Source of the DNA: Paenilisteria rustica
GTDB lineage: Bacteria; Bacillota; Bacilli; Lactobacillales; Listeriaceae
DNA length: 64,000 nt
Assembly: GCF_013820765.1 (NCBI RefSeq)
Contig: NZ_JABJVM010000015.1
Span: forward strand, 17,252 to 81,251
Direction: 5' to 3'
Part shown: positions 27,205-34,987 of the stretch, piece after piece
How the letters are laid out: the number at the start of each line of letters is the position of its first letter
Numbering within the stretch: position 1 is the first letter of the stretch
Position numbers and translations under genes: made by a program
Notes under the pieces: generated by a model
The model's database searches: none
The model's input: the letters and a program-made list of their open reading frames with translations, nothing else
Told to the model about the DNA's origin: nothing

Positions 27205-28023
27205 CTAATTGGTGAAAATAATATGCTCGGTATATACTGTGCCATTCGGTTCTGTTACAATAATCACAATTGGCGTCCCTTCTGATAAATACGTATGGAA
27301 TAGGAACTCAGCAAACGGGCCATTAGGGTGAGCTTCTAACGTGGCTTGTTCATGAAACCCAATCGATGGCACGGAAACATCGATTACAGATCCAAGAACA
27401 CCTCCCAAAATATCTAGGTAGGTACCACGGTCACCGCCTATAGTAGAATATTCTGCAAAGAAGTAGTCAAGATGTGGGCCAACTACATCTAAAGTTGATA
27501 CCGCGCCACTAGCCCCTAATAATGGCAAATTGATCAGTCCATCAGCTGTGACTGCTTTGAATCCATATGAGCCAGCTGGAATTGTAATATCTCCACTTAG
27601 CTGGTAGGTTGCTGTTCGGCCAGCAGCAATGGTCAACAAATTTAATGGAAGGCGTGCAGAAACCACGCCAGTGTTTGCGTCCACGGAGAGATTTGTTAGT
27701 GTACCAAATTTATTACCAAGTAGAGTTGGTACGTTATAATAAATTTTAAATGAGCTTGCTACTTGTGGATTAGCCAGTAACGGTTTGAGTTGGTCATCTA
27801 CTTTAAAAGCTACGTACTGCGATTGTAAAAGTGAGATTTCTAGTGGTGTCTCCCCGGTTAGAATTAAATTAAGCTCGGAATTATCATATGTCGATGTCAA
27901 TGTGCTATTTTTTAACAAACTAACACTTGCCGCTTTCGTATCTGTACTAAAGATAGAAACCCCAATCAATAATGCGAATAAAAAGAGTAATCCTAAGAAA
28001 CTTTTTTTCTTGCGCTTTGTCAT
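27205..28023 (-). CDS. Secreted protein of unknown function
   Basis: A 272-residue protein with a clear Sec signal peptide: MTKRKKKSF, a hydrophobic core at about residues 9-25 and probable cleavage after TKA (residue 31). The mature part is rich in beta-prone, low-charge sequence (many L, T, S, G, V). The C-terminal 80 residues, ending EPNGTVYTEHIIFTN, have the feel of an Ig-like beta sandwich. I see no LPXTG, WxL, LysM or lipobox anchor, so it is probably released or retained non-covalently. I do not recognise the family. The start has GAGGGGG upstream, and a sigma-B-like promoter lies about 45 bp farther on. Confidence 0.6.
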   Translation of the reverse strand: MTKRKKKSFLGLLFLFALLIGVSIFSTDTKAASVSLLKNSTLTSTYDNSELNLILTGETPLEISLLQSQYVAFKVDDQLKPLLANPQVASSFKIYYNVPTLLGNKFGTLTNLSVDANTGVVSARLPLNLLTIAAGRTATYQLSGDITIPAGSYGFKAVTADGLINLPLLGASGAVSTLDVVGPHLDYFFAEYSTIGGDRGTYLDILGGVLGSVIDVSVPSIGFHEQATLEAHPNGPFAEFLFHTYLSEGTPIVIIVTEPNGTVYTEHIIFTN

Positions 28024-28068
28024 TACATTTCCCCCTCAATCTAATTGAAATCATGTTACTAGGATAAG

Positions 28069-28093
28069 ATACCCTGTACGTATCTGATGAAAC
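28069..28093 (-). promoter_or_regulatory. Candidate sigma-B promoter of the secreted-protein gene
   Basis: On the minus strand GTTT (28090-28093), 15 bp, GGGTAT (28069-28074) matches the general-stress sigma-B consensus GTTT-N13-16-GGGWAT. The predicted leader is about 40 nt. In the rest of the 28024-28328 gap I see nothing further that I can name. Confidence 0.5.
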
Positions 28094-28328
28094 CCTATTT
28101 TGAGATTGTATTGAAAAGAAATTATTTGAAATCGGAATATAATATATTTCAATTTCATGATTCAAAAACGTTGCGGCATAATGACTTTCATAACATCAAA
28201 AATGGCTACCTCCCCATGCTACTCAGATAAATACCAAAAAATAACTAGTATCAAGTTTTCAAATCTCTTTGCCTGCGCTATCCTGAAATAGACTGGGTTA
28301 TTATTCCTGTTAAAACAAAAGTGGAGTT

Positions 28329-29801
28329 ATGAAATTGATTCAAATAGACAAACACGATGCTCATTTTAAAATTGACGCTGCTTACCAGTTCGAGGCGATG
28401 CTTTTTTCGGAATGGAACGATATGGCGCTACATACGAAGAAAAATTATTGCCGTCTCGGTGTTTCATTTGATAAGGGCTTTCACACGGCTTTGTTGGAGC
28501 AAGAAGTCAATGGAAACGCGATGATACAGCCGAACGAGGATGGATTAGCGCTGAATGTGGAGAATTTAAATCGCTATTTGATACAGTCGCATAAGGAACG
28601 TGGGAAATTAGAAATCGAGGCGGATTCGGAAGTCATTGTTTTTGATACGCTTGGTTTTTATTTTGATGGAGAGGTTGTTTTGCCGCTTTATAGTGGGGAA
28701 TTAAATCATGGGCGACGCATTATTGCACAGTTGGAACCTTCAGAAGTGGAGGAGCTCATCCAGCAATCTGGTGCGTATTTGGCAGATCAAGTTGGTGTGG
28801 ATGGCGAATTTATCTATGGTTATTTCTCTTGTTTTGATAAGAAAATAAAACATTATAATAGTTTACGTCATGCGAGTTCCACGTATTCGATGCTGGAATC
28901 CTATGAAGTGTCTGGCGATTCTAAAATTTTGCAGGCAGCTGAAAAGGCATTGCGCTTTTTGGCTATTGACCTGATTCGGGAGCTGGAAAGCCGCGCTTAT
29001 GTCATTGAACGCGATAACAATGAGATTAAGCTAGGCGCGAATGCAGCAGCGATTTTGGCTTTTTCGAAATATATGCAGGTGACTAACGATAACACCTATT
29101 TGGCGCTTTCGCAGAAATTAGCCAATGCAATTTGTGATCAACAACAGGAAGGTGGTCGGTTTATTCATGTTTTGGAATACCCAACCCTCGCAGTAAAAGA
29201 CGCTTTTCGGATTATCTATTATGATGGAGAAGCTGTTTTGGGCTTGCTACGTTTATATGATCTTGATCGTGATGCACGCTGGTTGGACGTTGCTACGAAA
29301 GCCTTTGATCATTTTATTGACAAAGAGTACTGGAAAAATCATGATCATTGGCTCAGCTACTGTACGAATGAAATAACGAAATACTTGCCGGAAGATCGCT
29401 ATTTTGAATTTGGTTTAAAGAATGCTTCCGGTCGTTTGGATTTTATTCACGATCGCGAAACAACATTTCCAACCTTTTTAGAGCTGACTGTGGCCACGCA
29501 TGATATGTGCGAACGGATTGAGGCGGAAAACAAAGCTTATTTGCTCGAAGGTTTTAATCGGGAAAAATTAGAACGTACCATCGAAAAACGTGCGGATTAT
29601 CAACTGAATGGTTTTTTCTATCCAGAACTGGCAATGTATTACAAAAATCCGGCGCGTATTCTGCATAGTTTCTTTATTCGCCACCATTCGTTCCGCGTTC
29701 GAATTGATGATGTGGAACATAATATTTCTGGCTACTGTCGCTATTTAAACCGAATAACAAGCAGTTTGCCAGAAAAAAATAAAGAAAAAATGAAGCTGTA
29801 A
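28329..29801 (+). CDS. Orphan protein with probable (alpha/alpha)6-barrel fold
   Basis: A 490-residue cytoplasmic protein without signal peptide or membrane helices. The first 140 residues look beta-rich (short alternating segments, DTLGFYFDGEVVLPLYSGEL). From about 150 to 460 it shows paired helices with recurring aromatic residues, as in six-hairpin glycosidase/epimerase-like proteins (LGANAAAILAFSKY near 237, YYDGEAVLGLLRLYDL near 298, HDHWLSYCTNEI near 339). The family and substrate are not recognised; a sugar-active or peptide-modifying role is only a guess. It stands alone between ffh and rpsP. Start supported by GTGGAG. Confidence 0.6.
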   Translation: MKLIQIDKHDAHFKIDAAYQFEAMLFSEWNDMALHTKKNYCRLGVSFDKGFHTALLEQEVNGNAMIQPNEDGLALNVENLNRYLIQSHKERGKLEIEADSEVIVFDTLGFYFDGEVVLPLYSGELNHGRRIIAQLEPSEVEELIQQSGAYLADQVGVDGEFIYGYFSCFDKKIKHYNSLRHASSTYSMLESYEVSGDSKILQAAEKALRFLAIDLIRELESRAYVIERDNNEIKLGANAAAILAFSKYMQVTNDNTYLALSQKLANAICDQQQEGGRFIHVLEYPTLAVKDAFRIIYYDGEAVLGLLRLYDLDRDARWLDVATKAFDHFIDKEYWKNHDHWLSYCTNEITKYLPEDRYFEFGLKNASGRLDFIHDRETTFPTFLELTVATHDMCERIEAENKAYLLEGFNREKLERTIEKRADYQLNGFFYPELAMYYKNPARILHSFFIRHHSFRVRIDDVEHNISGYCRYLNRITSSLPEKNKEKMKL

Positions 29802-29812
29802 AGAAAAAACAC

Positions 29813-29841
29813 TTTACAAACAAATCCTTTACTGGTAATAT
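29813..29841 (+). promoter_or_regulatory. rpsP operon promoter
   Basis: TTTACA (29813-29818), 17-bp spacer, TAATAT (29836-29841), about 40 bp before the rpsP start. Confidence 0.65.
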
Positions 29842-29879
29842 ATATACTTGTGTAAGACTTTATGGAGGTGTATATATAA

Positions 29880-30152
29880 ATGGCAGTTAAAATTCGTTTA
29901 AAACGTATGGGTTCTAACAAGAAACCTTTCTACCGTATTCAAGTTGCAGATTCTCGTTCTCCACGTGATGGCCGTTCAATCGAAACAGTGGGTACATACA
30001 ATCCACTACTCAACCCGGCAGAAGTGAAAATCGACGAAGAAGCAGTTTTAAAATGGTTGCATAACGGTGCGAAACCATCTGACACAGTTCGTAACTTGTT
30101 GTCAAATGAAGGCATTATGGAAAAATTCCACAATTCAAAACTAGGTAAGTAA
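29880..30152 (+). CDS. rpsP: 30S ribosomal protein S16
   Basis: A 90-residue protein starting [20 protein letters not shown], with the [15 protein letters not shown] segment typical of S16. It is needed for 30S assembly. First gene of an rpsP-khpA pair with ylqD-rimM-trmD further downstream; TATGGAGGTG precedes the start. Confidence 0.97.
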   Translation: MAVKIRLKRMGSNKKPFYRIQVADSRSPRDGRSIETVGTYNPLLNPAEVKIDEEAVLKWLHNGAKPSDTVRNLLSNEGIMEKFHNSKLGK

Positions 30153-30160
30153 TAAAGGTC

Positions 30161-30397
30161 ATGGCTATGGAGGATTTAATTCTAACCATCGTAAAGCCTC
30201 TTGTTGATCACCAAGATGACGTTGTTGTCTCGGTGGAAGAGAGCGCTACAAGCCTTCTTTATAAGTTATCAGTAAACAAAGATGATATGGGCCGTGTGAT
30301 AGGCAAGCAGGGACGGATCGCGAAATCGATTCGTACCCTTGTCTACGCCTCAGGCAACCGTAGCGAGAAGAAAGTACGTCTCGAAATCATTGAATGA
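30161..30397 (+). CDS. khpA: RNA-binding KH-domain protein KhpA (YlqC)
   Basis: A 78-residue single KH domain: the GxxG-type loop is in MGRVIGKQGRIAKSIRTLV near residues 42-60. KhpA forms a dimer with KhpB and affects cell elongation and small RNA biology in Gram-positives. The gene starts 8 bp after rpsP and is followed by a terminator, so the usual rpsP-khpA-ylqD-rimM-trmD cluster is interrupted by a 550-bp repeat-containing gap. Confidence 0.92.
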   Translation: MAMEDLILTIVKPLVDHQDDVVVSVEESATSLLYKLSVNKDDMGRVIGKQGRIAKSIRTLVYASGNRSEKKVRLEIIE

Positions 30398-30428
30398 CCG
30401 CCCCACATTAAATTGTGAGGTGGTTTTT
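30397..30428 (+). terminator. Terminator after khpA
   Basis: ACCGCCCCACA (30397-30407) pairs with TGTGAGGTGGT (30414-30424), two mismatches or wobbles, followed by five T residues. Confidence 0.75.
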
Positions 30429-30503
30429 GTTGTGGTTCTTATGAAGCGTAGTATGCTGAATTAGAACCTCAATATGCATGTGAACGCAGTGAGCAGGTAA
30501 TCC
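30429..30503 (+). repeat. Repeat B copy downstream of khpA
   Basis: Starts GTTGTGGTTCTTATGAAGC. The first stem pairs GGTTCT with AGAACC, where other copies have GGCTCT/AGAGCC. The second hairpin loop contains GAACGCAGTGA. A fragment of the same second half (CAGTATGCATGTGAACGCAG) recurs at about 30577-30597. Confidence 0.7.
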
Positions 30504-30710
30504 ATTAGTGCTCTTAAATACAGAACAAGAACAAACTAATAGACGAATAAGAAGTCAGCAGACTAAGAGAACCCCAGTATGCATGTGAACGCAGCGCTGG
30601 GACTTATGGGTGAATAGTGATTGGTGTTTTTTCTGATGCTGGTTTCCAGTTTCTTTGAGTGGGGAGAAAGATTGGCTTTCTGTGATATCGCTTTTCGCGC
30701 CTCCGGATCC

Positions 30711-30898
30711 AGCTTCAAGAGCCAACCTCTCGGAAATTTCGCGGCCTCCGTAAAAGTCAAAAGAGGACTTTCACTGCGCCCTCTAACAATTAAATTGGTT
30801 GTCAGTCTCGCGCCGCTCTACTGCCTATTGACTCACAACATCAAACCAAACGATGGTTTGAAAGCTCATCAACATAAACGTGCTCTTTCAGCTTTTCA
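30711..30898 (-). repeat. Repeat A, copy 4, interrupted by an insertion
   Basis: The inner right arm AGCTTCAAGAGCC through CTGCGCCCTCTAACAATTA (30711-30792) matches the other minus-strand copies, and the outer end GCTCTTTCAGCTTTTC lies at 30882-30897. About 90 bp of other sequence, containing CAAACCAAACGATGGTTTG, separates them. The rest of the 30504-30949 gap shows no gene. Confidence 0.7.
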
Positions 30899-30949
30899 TG
30901 TGTTACAATAAAAGAAACACGCAATCACCGGATAAAAGGAGGGTTCCTC

Positions 30950-31336
30950 ATGAAAATTATCCAAAAAGTGACTGTGAAACAAATTCTTACGGAAAAAAGT
31001 AAAGAGAAATTGTTTCAATTCTACTTAGAACAACGGCAAACGTTACAAAAAGAAAGTGATCAGCTGCATTTTGAACAAAAAAAGATGGAGCACAAAAATA
31101 AGTTTAATCAAGAATCGGTAAATAGTTATTTTGCGAAAGAAATTGAAATGCGGCAGGAGAAAGTAAAAATTATTGAATTCCAAGTCGAGCAGCTAGAAAT
31201 TTTACCGATTGGAAGTGAAATCAAAGAGCGAGAATTGGAGGCAATCCTAGATGTTGCGGTTGGCGATGCTTGGGATGAGACCATTTTTGCGAAAACGATT
31301 GTAGTAAAAGATGATGTTATAATAGAAATACGCTAG
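30950..31336 (+). CDS. ylqD: YlqD family protein
   Basis: A 128-residue charged protein matching YlqD, a conserved Bacillales protein of unknown function encoded with rimM and trmD. Residues about 15-80 are a likely coiled coil rich in Q, E and K ([20 protein letters not shown]); the C-terminal 40 residues ([22 protein letters not shown]) may form a small beta domain. RBS AAAGGAGGG is strong. It ends 10 bp before rimM. Confidence 0.85.
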   Translation: MKIIQKVTVKQILTEKSKEKLFQFYLEQRQTLQKESDQLHFEQKKMEHKNKFNQESVNSYFAKEIEMRQEKVKIIEFQVEQLEILPIGSEIKERELEAILDVAVGDAWDETIFAKTIVVKDDVIIEIR

Positions 31337-31346
31337 AGGTGAGAGC

Positions 31347-31865
31347 ATGGAGCAGATGTTTAATGTAGGAAAAATAGTGAATACACATGGTTTAATGGGA
31401 GAGATTCGCGTTATTTCGCAGACAGATTTTGCGGATGAGCGTTTTGCCGTAGGGAATGAGTTATTTTTATTCGCAAAGGATAGCAAGAAGCCTGAAAAAC
31501 TGGTTATTAAGACGCATCGGAAGCATAAGAATTTTGACTTGTTGACGTTTGAGGGGATTATTGGTATTAATAATGTCGAGCGAATGAGGGACGGGATGCT
31601 GAAAGTGCCGGAATCGCAGCTTGGTGATTTGGAGGAAAACGAGTATTATTTCCACGAGATTATTGGGTGTGAGGTGTACACGGAGGAAGGCGAACTACTC
31701 GGAACGATTAGTGAAATCTTGACGCCTGGCGCGAATGATGTGTGGGTCGTGCAGACGAAGGGCCAGAAAGACAAGCTGATTCCGTATATCGCGGACGTTG
31801 TGCAGTCGGTTAACATCAAGGATAAGAAAATCACGATTTCGGTCATGGAAGGATTGTTTGACTAA
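31347..31865 (+). CDS. rimM: Ribosome maturation factor RimM
   Basis: The 172-residue 16S rRNA processing factor that assists 30S head assembly and binds S19. The N-terminal RimM barrel shows [18 protein letters not shown] near residues 4-21, and the C-terminal PRC barrel shows [11 protein letters not shown] near 98-108 and DVWVVQ near 129-134. The next gene, trmD, begins directly after the stop codon. Confidence 0.95.
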   Translation: MEQMFNVGKIVNTHGLMGEIRVISQTDFADERFAVGNELFLFAKDSKKPEKLVIKTHRKHKNFDLLTFEGIIGINNVERMRDGMLKVPESQLGDLEENEYYFHEIIGCEVYTEEGELLGTISEILTPGANDVWVVQTKGQKDKLIPYIADVVQSVNIKDKKITISVMEGLFD

Positions 31866-32606
31866 ATGAAAATGGATGTTTTGTCAATTTTTCCAACGAT
31901 GTTTGATGGCATGACGGGGAATTCGATTATAAAAAAAACAATTGAAAAAGGACTCGTGGATGTTTCTATTACGGACTTTCGGGAATATGCAGAAGGAAAG
32001 CATCAAACGGTTGATGATTATCCATATGGCGGCGGCGCTGGTATGCTTTTGAAGGCGCAACCGATTTTCTCGGCAGTGGAAGCGCTACGGGAAAGAACGC
32101 CAGACACGAAACCACGGATTATTTTGATGGATCCAGCTGGCAAACGATTCGATCAGAAATTGGCGGAGGAATTTGCGCAGGAGGAACATTTGATTTTTAT
32201 TTGTGGTCATTATGAGGGCTATGATGAGCGGATTCGCGAGTTTTTGGTCACAGATGAGGTTTCGATAGGTGATTATATTTTGACGGGTGGCGAAATTGGA
32301 GCGATGGCGATGATGGATAGTGTGATTCGTCTGCTTCCTGGGGCGCTTGGAAATGCGGATTCGGCAGTGACGGATTCTTTTTCTACAGGCCTGCTTGAGC
32401 ACCCGCACTACACGCGACCAGCGCAGTTTCGCGATATGGAGGTTCCGGAAGTACTTTTAAATGGGAATCATAAATTGATCGAAGAATGGCGAGAACGCGA
32501 GTCATTGCGCCGTACATGGGAACGCCGACCAGACTTACTTGAAAGTTATACTTTATCTGACCAGCAGCAAAAATGGTTAGAGGAGATAAAAAAAGGAGTG
32601 GACTAG
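31866..32606 (+). CDS. trmD: tRNA (guanine37-N1)-methyltransferase
   Basis: A 246-residue SPOUT-class enzyme making m1G37, which prevents frameshifting. The deep trefoil knot segments are visible: [12 protein letters not shown] near residues 52-63, [15 protein letters not shown] near 110-124 and [20 protein letters not shown] near 136-155. It starts immediately after rimM. RBS GGAAGGA lies inside rimM. Confidence 0.97.
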   Translation: MKMDVLSIFPTMFDGMTGNSIIKKTIEKGLVDVSITDFREYAEGKHQTVDDYPYGGGAGMLLKAQPIFSAVEALRERTPDTKPRIILMDPAGKRFDQKLAEEFAQEEHLIFICGHYEGYDERIREFLVTDEVSIGDYILTGGEIGAMAMMDSVIRLLPGALGNADSAVTDSFSTGLLEHPHYTRPAQFRDMEVPEVLLNGNHKLIEEWRERESLRRTWERRPDLLESYTLSDQQQKWLEEIKKGVD

Positions 32607-32608
32607 GC

Positions 32609-32953
32609 ATGGGGATTTTTAAAAATGAAGAGGCTGAAAATCGGGATGATGTGTTGAATCGTGATGTGGAATCGGTACTTGTATCGACTGGGCCAACAGC
32701 AGTAAACCACGATGTTGTACAGGTTGTTTTTGTTCGCAATTATGTGCAAGCGGAGGCGAAAGTAGGTTGGGCCGCGACGTCGGATTTCTCGGGTGTTGTT
32801 CGGGGATTGCAAGAACAGGCCCATGAGCTCGGCGGGGATGCGGTACTTAACTGCCACTTCGAGGAACAGTTTATTCGAGAAGAAGATGGCAAACTACTCA
32901 TGAGTCAACTTGGTTATGGAACGGTTGTCATGACGAAAATTACAAGATTTTAA
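32609..32953 (+). CDS. Small YbjQ-like (heavy-metal-binding domain) protein
   Basis: A 114-residue cytosolic protein beginning two bases after trmD, with AAAGGAG before the ATG at 32609. The segment GVVRGLQEQAHELGGDAVLNCHF and the final GYGTVVMTKI resemble YbjQ/DUF74 domains, which assemble as pentamers and are annotated as metal binding, but similarity judged by eye is weak. Function is unknown. It closes the rimM-trmD transcription unit before a strong bidirectional terminator. Confidence 0.6.
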   Translation: MGIFKNEEAENRDDVLNRDVESVLVSTGPTAVNHDVVQVVFVRNYVQAEAKVGWAATSDFSGVVRGLQEQAHELGGDAVLNCHFEEQFIREEDGKLLMSQLGYGTVVMTKITRF

Positions 32954-32956
32954 TAG

Positions 32957-33003
32957 AAAAAACGAATGGAGAGCCAACGCGTGACGGTTCTCCATTCGTT
33001 TTT
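32957..33003. terminator. Bidirectional terminator
   Basis: AACGAATGGAGA and TCTCCATTCGTT form a 12-bp perfect stem extended by GCC/GGT, with A-run upstream and T-run downstream. It serves the trmD unit and the convergent MBL gene, whose stop codon overlaps its edge. Confidence 0.85.
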
Positions 33004-33706
33004 AGTTGAGGCGTTTTTTCGCACGTGCCACGGCTTTTTCGAGGAATGGCATTGGGTTTAGAATCATTTTTCCGTGGCCAACTGCGAGAATGCTCGGATC
33101 GTGAAGCATTATTTTTTCAGTGGAGGCGATGCCGGTTTCTAAATCCCACGTTCCCATCGTCGGAAAAGGGAAGAAGGGACGCGTATCGCCCGCAACTGCA
33201 ATGCCGCCTTGTGTTTGTAGCAAATCTCCGACAATGACGGCTTTGGTGCGATTATCAAAAAAGGAAATGGAGCCAGGCGTGTGACCGGGTGTTTCAATCA
33301 CAGATAAGGAGCCAATCATGTCACCTTCTACAATTGTTTTGTCCACCTTGACCGGAAATATTTTCGGATAGGAACCTTTGATTGGTTTCTGGGCTTCAAA
33401 CGCATACGTTGCTGGATTTTTGATTAGTTGTAATTCTCGGTTGGAGATCATAATTTGCGCATCTGGATGGGCTTCTGCAATCGTTTGTAGCGACCCAATA
33501 TGATCGCCGTGTGCGTGTGTCAAAATAATATACCGGAGCGGCAAGCCAGTGGCAGCGATGTGTTTTAAAATTTTGTTAGCGCTCATTGGTAAGGCTGTAT
33601 CAATGAGTGTGAGGAAATCGCCGTCTGTTACTAAATAGCAGTTTACTGGGAATAGGAAAGGCAATGTGGTGAGTTGTGTGAGGTTATTTTGCGTCACCGT
33701 TTTCAT
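33002..33706 (-). CDS. MBL-fold metallo-hydrolase
   Basis: A 234-residue metallo-beta-lactamase fold hydrolase, glyoxalase II-like. The metal ligands appear as THAHGDHIGS near residues 64-73, ETPGHTPGS near 140-148 (histidine), VGDLL near 162-166 (aspartate) and GHGKM near the C-terminus. Substrate unknown. A longer frame exists upstream to 33856, but the ATG at 33706 is where conserved sequence starts and AAAGGGTG lies before it. It is convergent with the trmD unit and divergent from rplS. Confidence 0.85.
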   Translation of the reverse strand: MKTVTQNNLTQLTTLPFLFPVNCYLVTDGDFLTLIDTALPMSANKILKHIAATGLPLRYIILTHAHGDHIGSLQTIAEAHPDAQIMISNRELQLIKNPATYAFEAQKPIKGSYPKIFPVKVDKTIVEGDMIGSLSVIETPGHTPGSISFFDNRTKAVIVGDLLQTQGGIAVAGDTRPFFPFPTMGTWDLETGIASTEKIMLHDPSILAVGHGKMILNPMPFLEKAVARAKKRLN

Positions 33707-33774
33707 ATTGGAGCACACCCTTTCTTTTTTGAAATAGCTAGCGTTATTATACCATATTTTAGCCATCAAGAAAA

Positions 33775-33895
33775 AACCCTTTACACACCGTGATAAATGT
33801 GATAAATTAGATGAGTAACTGGACAGATCCAGTTTTATAACGATGTTCCGCTTCATTACATATGTTGAATGAAAGAATGTCTGTTGGAAGGAGAT
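33775..33895 (+). promoter_or_regulatory. rplS leader region (L19 leader candidate)
   Basis: Between the MBL gene and rplS a structured leader is likely: GGA-CAGA-TCC is a small hairpin near 33820, and ATGTTCCGCTTCATT pairs with AATGAAAGAATGT across 33842-33880. The general layout recalls the L19 leader described in Bacillales; assignment is from memory and not tested with a model. Confidence 0.45.
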
Positions 33896-33903
33896 GAAAT
33901 GTA

Positions 33904-34248
33904 ATGAATTTGTTAATCAATGAAATTACTAAAAGTCAATTAAATCCAGACGTACCTAGCTTCCGTCCTGGTGATACTGTTCGCCTTCACGTGAAGGTTG
34001 TCGAGGGAACTCGCGAACGTATTCAGCTTTTTGAAGGTGTTGTAATCAAACGCCGTGGAGCAGGAATCAGCGAAACTTTCACAGTTCGTAAAATCTCTTA
34101 TAGTGTTGGCGTTGAGCGTACATTCCCTGTACACACACCGCGTATCGCTAAATTAGAAGTATTACGTCGTGGTAAAGTACGTCGTGCGAAATTGTATTAC
34201 CTACGTGATCTACGTGGTAAAGCAGCTCGTATTAAAGAAATTCGTTAA
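33904..34248 (+). CDS. rplS: 50S ribosomal protein L19
   Basis: A 114-residue protein located at the 30S-50S interface. Typical segments are [18 protein letters not shown] near residues 18-35, [19 protein letters not shown] near 46-64 and [13 protein letters not shown] near the C-terminus. RBS AAGGAGATG precedes an ATG at 33904. It follows trmD at a distance, as in other Firmicutes. Confidence 0.97.
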   Translation: MNLLINEITKSQLNPDVPSFRPGDTVRLHVKVVEGTRERIQLFEGVVIKRRGAGISETFTVRKISYSVGVERTFPVHTPRIAKLEVLRRGKVRRAKLYYLRDLRGKAARIKEIR

Positions 34249-34252
34249 TTAT

Positions 34253-34289
34253 AAAAAGACGGTCGGCATTGCGCTGATCGTCTTTTTAT
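34253..34289 (+). terminator. Terminator after rplS
   Basis: AAAAAGACGGTCGGC pairs with GCTGATCGTCTTTTT, with wobble pairs, ending in a T-run. Confidence 0.8.
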
Positions 34290-34358
34290 ATATCCCTTGC
34301 AAAAAAAGAACCAATCGCGTATTCTGATACTATCAAATAATGGAAAGGAAGTTAAACG

Positions 34359-34754
34359 ATGAAAAAGTTAATTCCTTATTTAACGACGGATCACTGTAAA
34401 GAAGCTGTAGCCTATTACCATGCCATTTTTGGAGGAGAAATTCAAAATTTTCAAATGTCAGATGGAATTCCTGGTTTTGAACAGTACCCTAATAAAGTCC
34501 TCCACGCAGAAATCGTCATTAACGAAAACTTGACACTCTACCTCAATGATATTTTCCAAACACCGGTTACGGAGGGGAATAGCGTTATATTAGGCTTAGA
34601 GTTTGATTCAGAAGAAGAAATCACGAAAATCTATAAAGCACTTGCGGAAGAAGGTAGCATTGAAATGGAACTCCAAGAAGCTTTCTGGGGAGCCGTGCAC
34701 GCGAAGGTTGTCGATAAATTTGGATTTAGTTGGGAACTGAATTGGGAGAAATAA
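34359..34754 (+). CDS. VOC-family protein (PhnB-like)
   Basis: A 131-residue vicinal oxygen chelate protein of the PhnB/glyoxalase-like type: IPYLTTDHCKEAVAYYHAIFGGE at the N-terminus and the second module from SVILGLEFDSEEEITKIYKAL to GFSWELNW at the C-terminus are typical. Such proteins bind metals or small ligands; substrate unknown. It is a single-gene unit with GGAAGG upstream, ended by a repeat D hairpin. Confidence 0.8.
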   Translation: MKKLIPYLTTDHCKEAVAYYHAIFGGEIQNFQMSDGIPGFEQYPNKVLHAEIVINENLTLYLNDIFQTPVTEGNSVILGLEFDSEEEITKIYKALAEEGSIEMELQEAFWGAVHAKVVDKFGFSWELNWEK

Positions 34755-34757
34755 GAA

Positions 34758-34979
34758 TGAGTCTGAGACAAAACTCAAGATAAAGCAAAGCGCCCTCCCA
34801 TTTCTTCGGGTAGGACGAAAAATTCTGCTTTATACAAATCGAGCGAAAGCGTTTGTATTCAGGGGATTTGGCGGAAGCCGGAAGCGGAGCATACTGGTGT
34901 ATGTGAGAACCGGAAGTCCGCCAAATCCCCTGAATGCGAGCGCTTCTCGCCGATTTATCTGGGTTATGTCCCAGACCCA
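34758..34979. repeat. Repeat D, copy 1 (TGGGACATAA-type long inverted repeat)
   Basis: A roughly 222-bp element with terminal inverted repeats: TGAGTCTGAGACAAAACTC at the left and, on the minus strand, TGGGTCTGGGACATAACCC at the right. Nested inside, CAGGGGATTTGGCGGA pairs with TCCGCCAAATCCCCTG around a loop GCGGAGCATACTGGTGTATG. It fills the space between two convergent genes and probably ends both transcripts. Repeats with TGGGACATAA ends are familiar to me from other Bacillota. Confidence 0.8.
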
Positions 34980-34987
34980 TTATGCAT

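Noticed and set aside
30621..30911. Plus-strand open frame of 96 codons
   Set aside because: It translates repeat A sequence; similar frames occur antisense at other copies only by chance.
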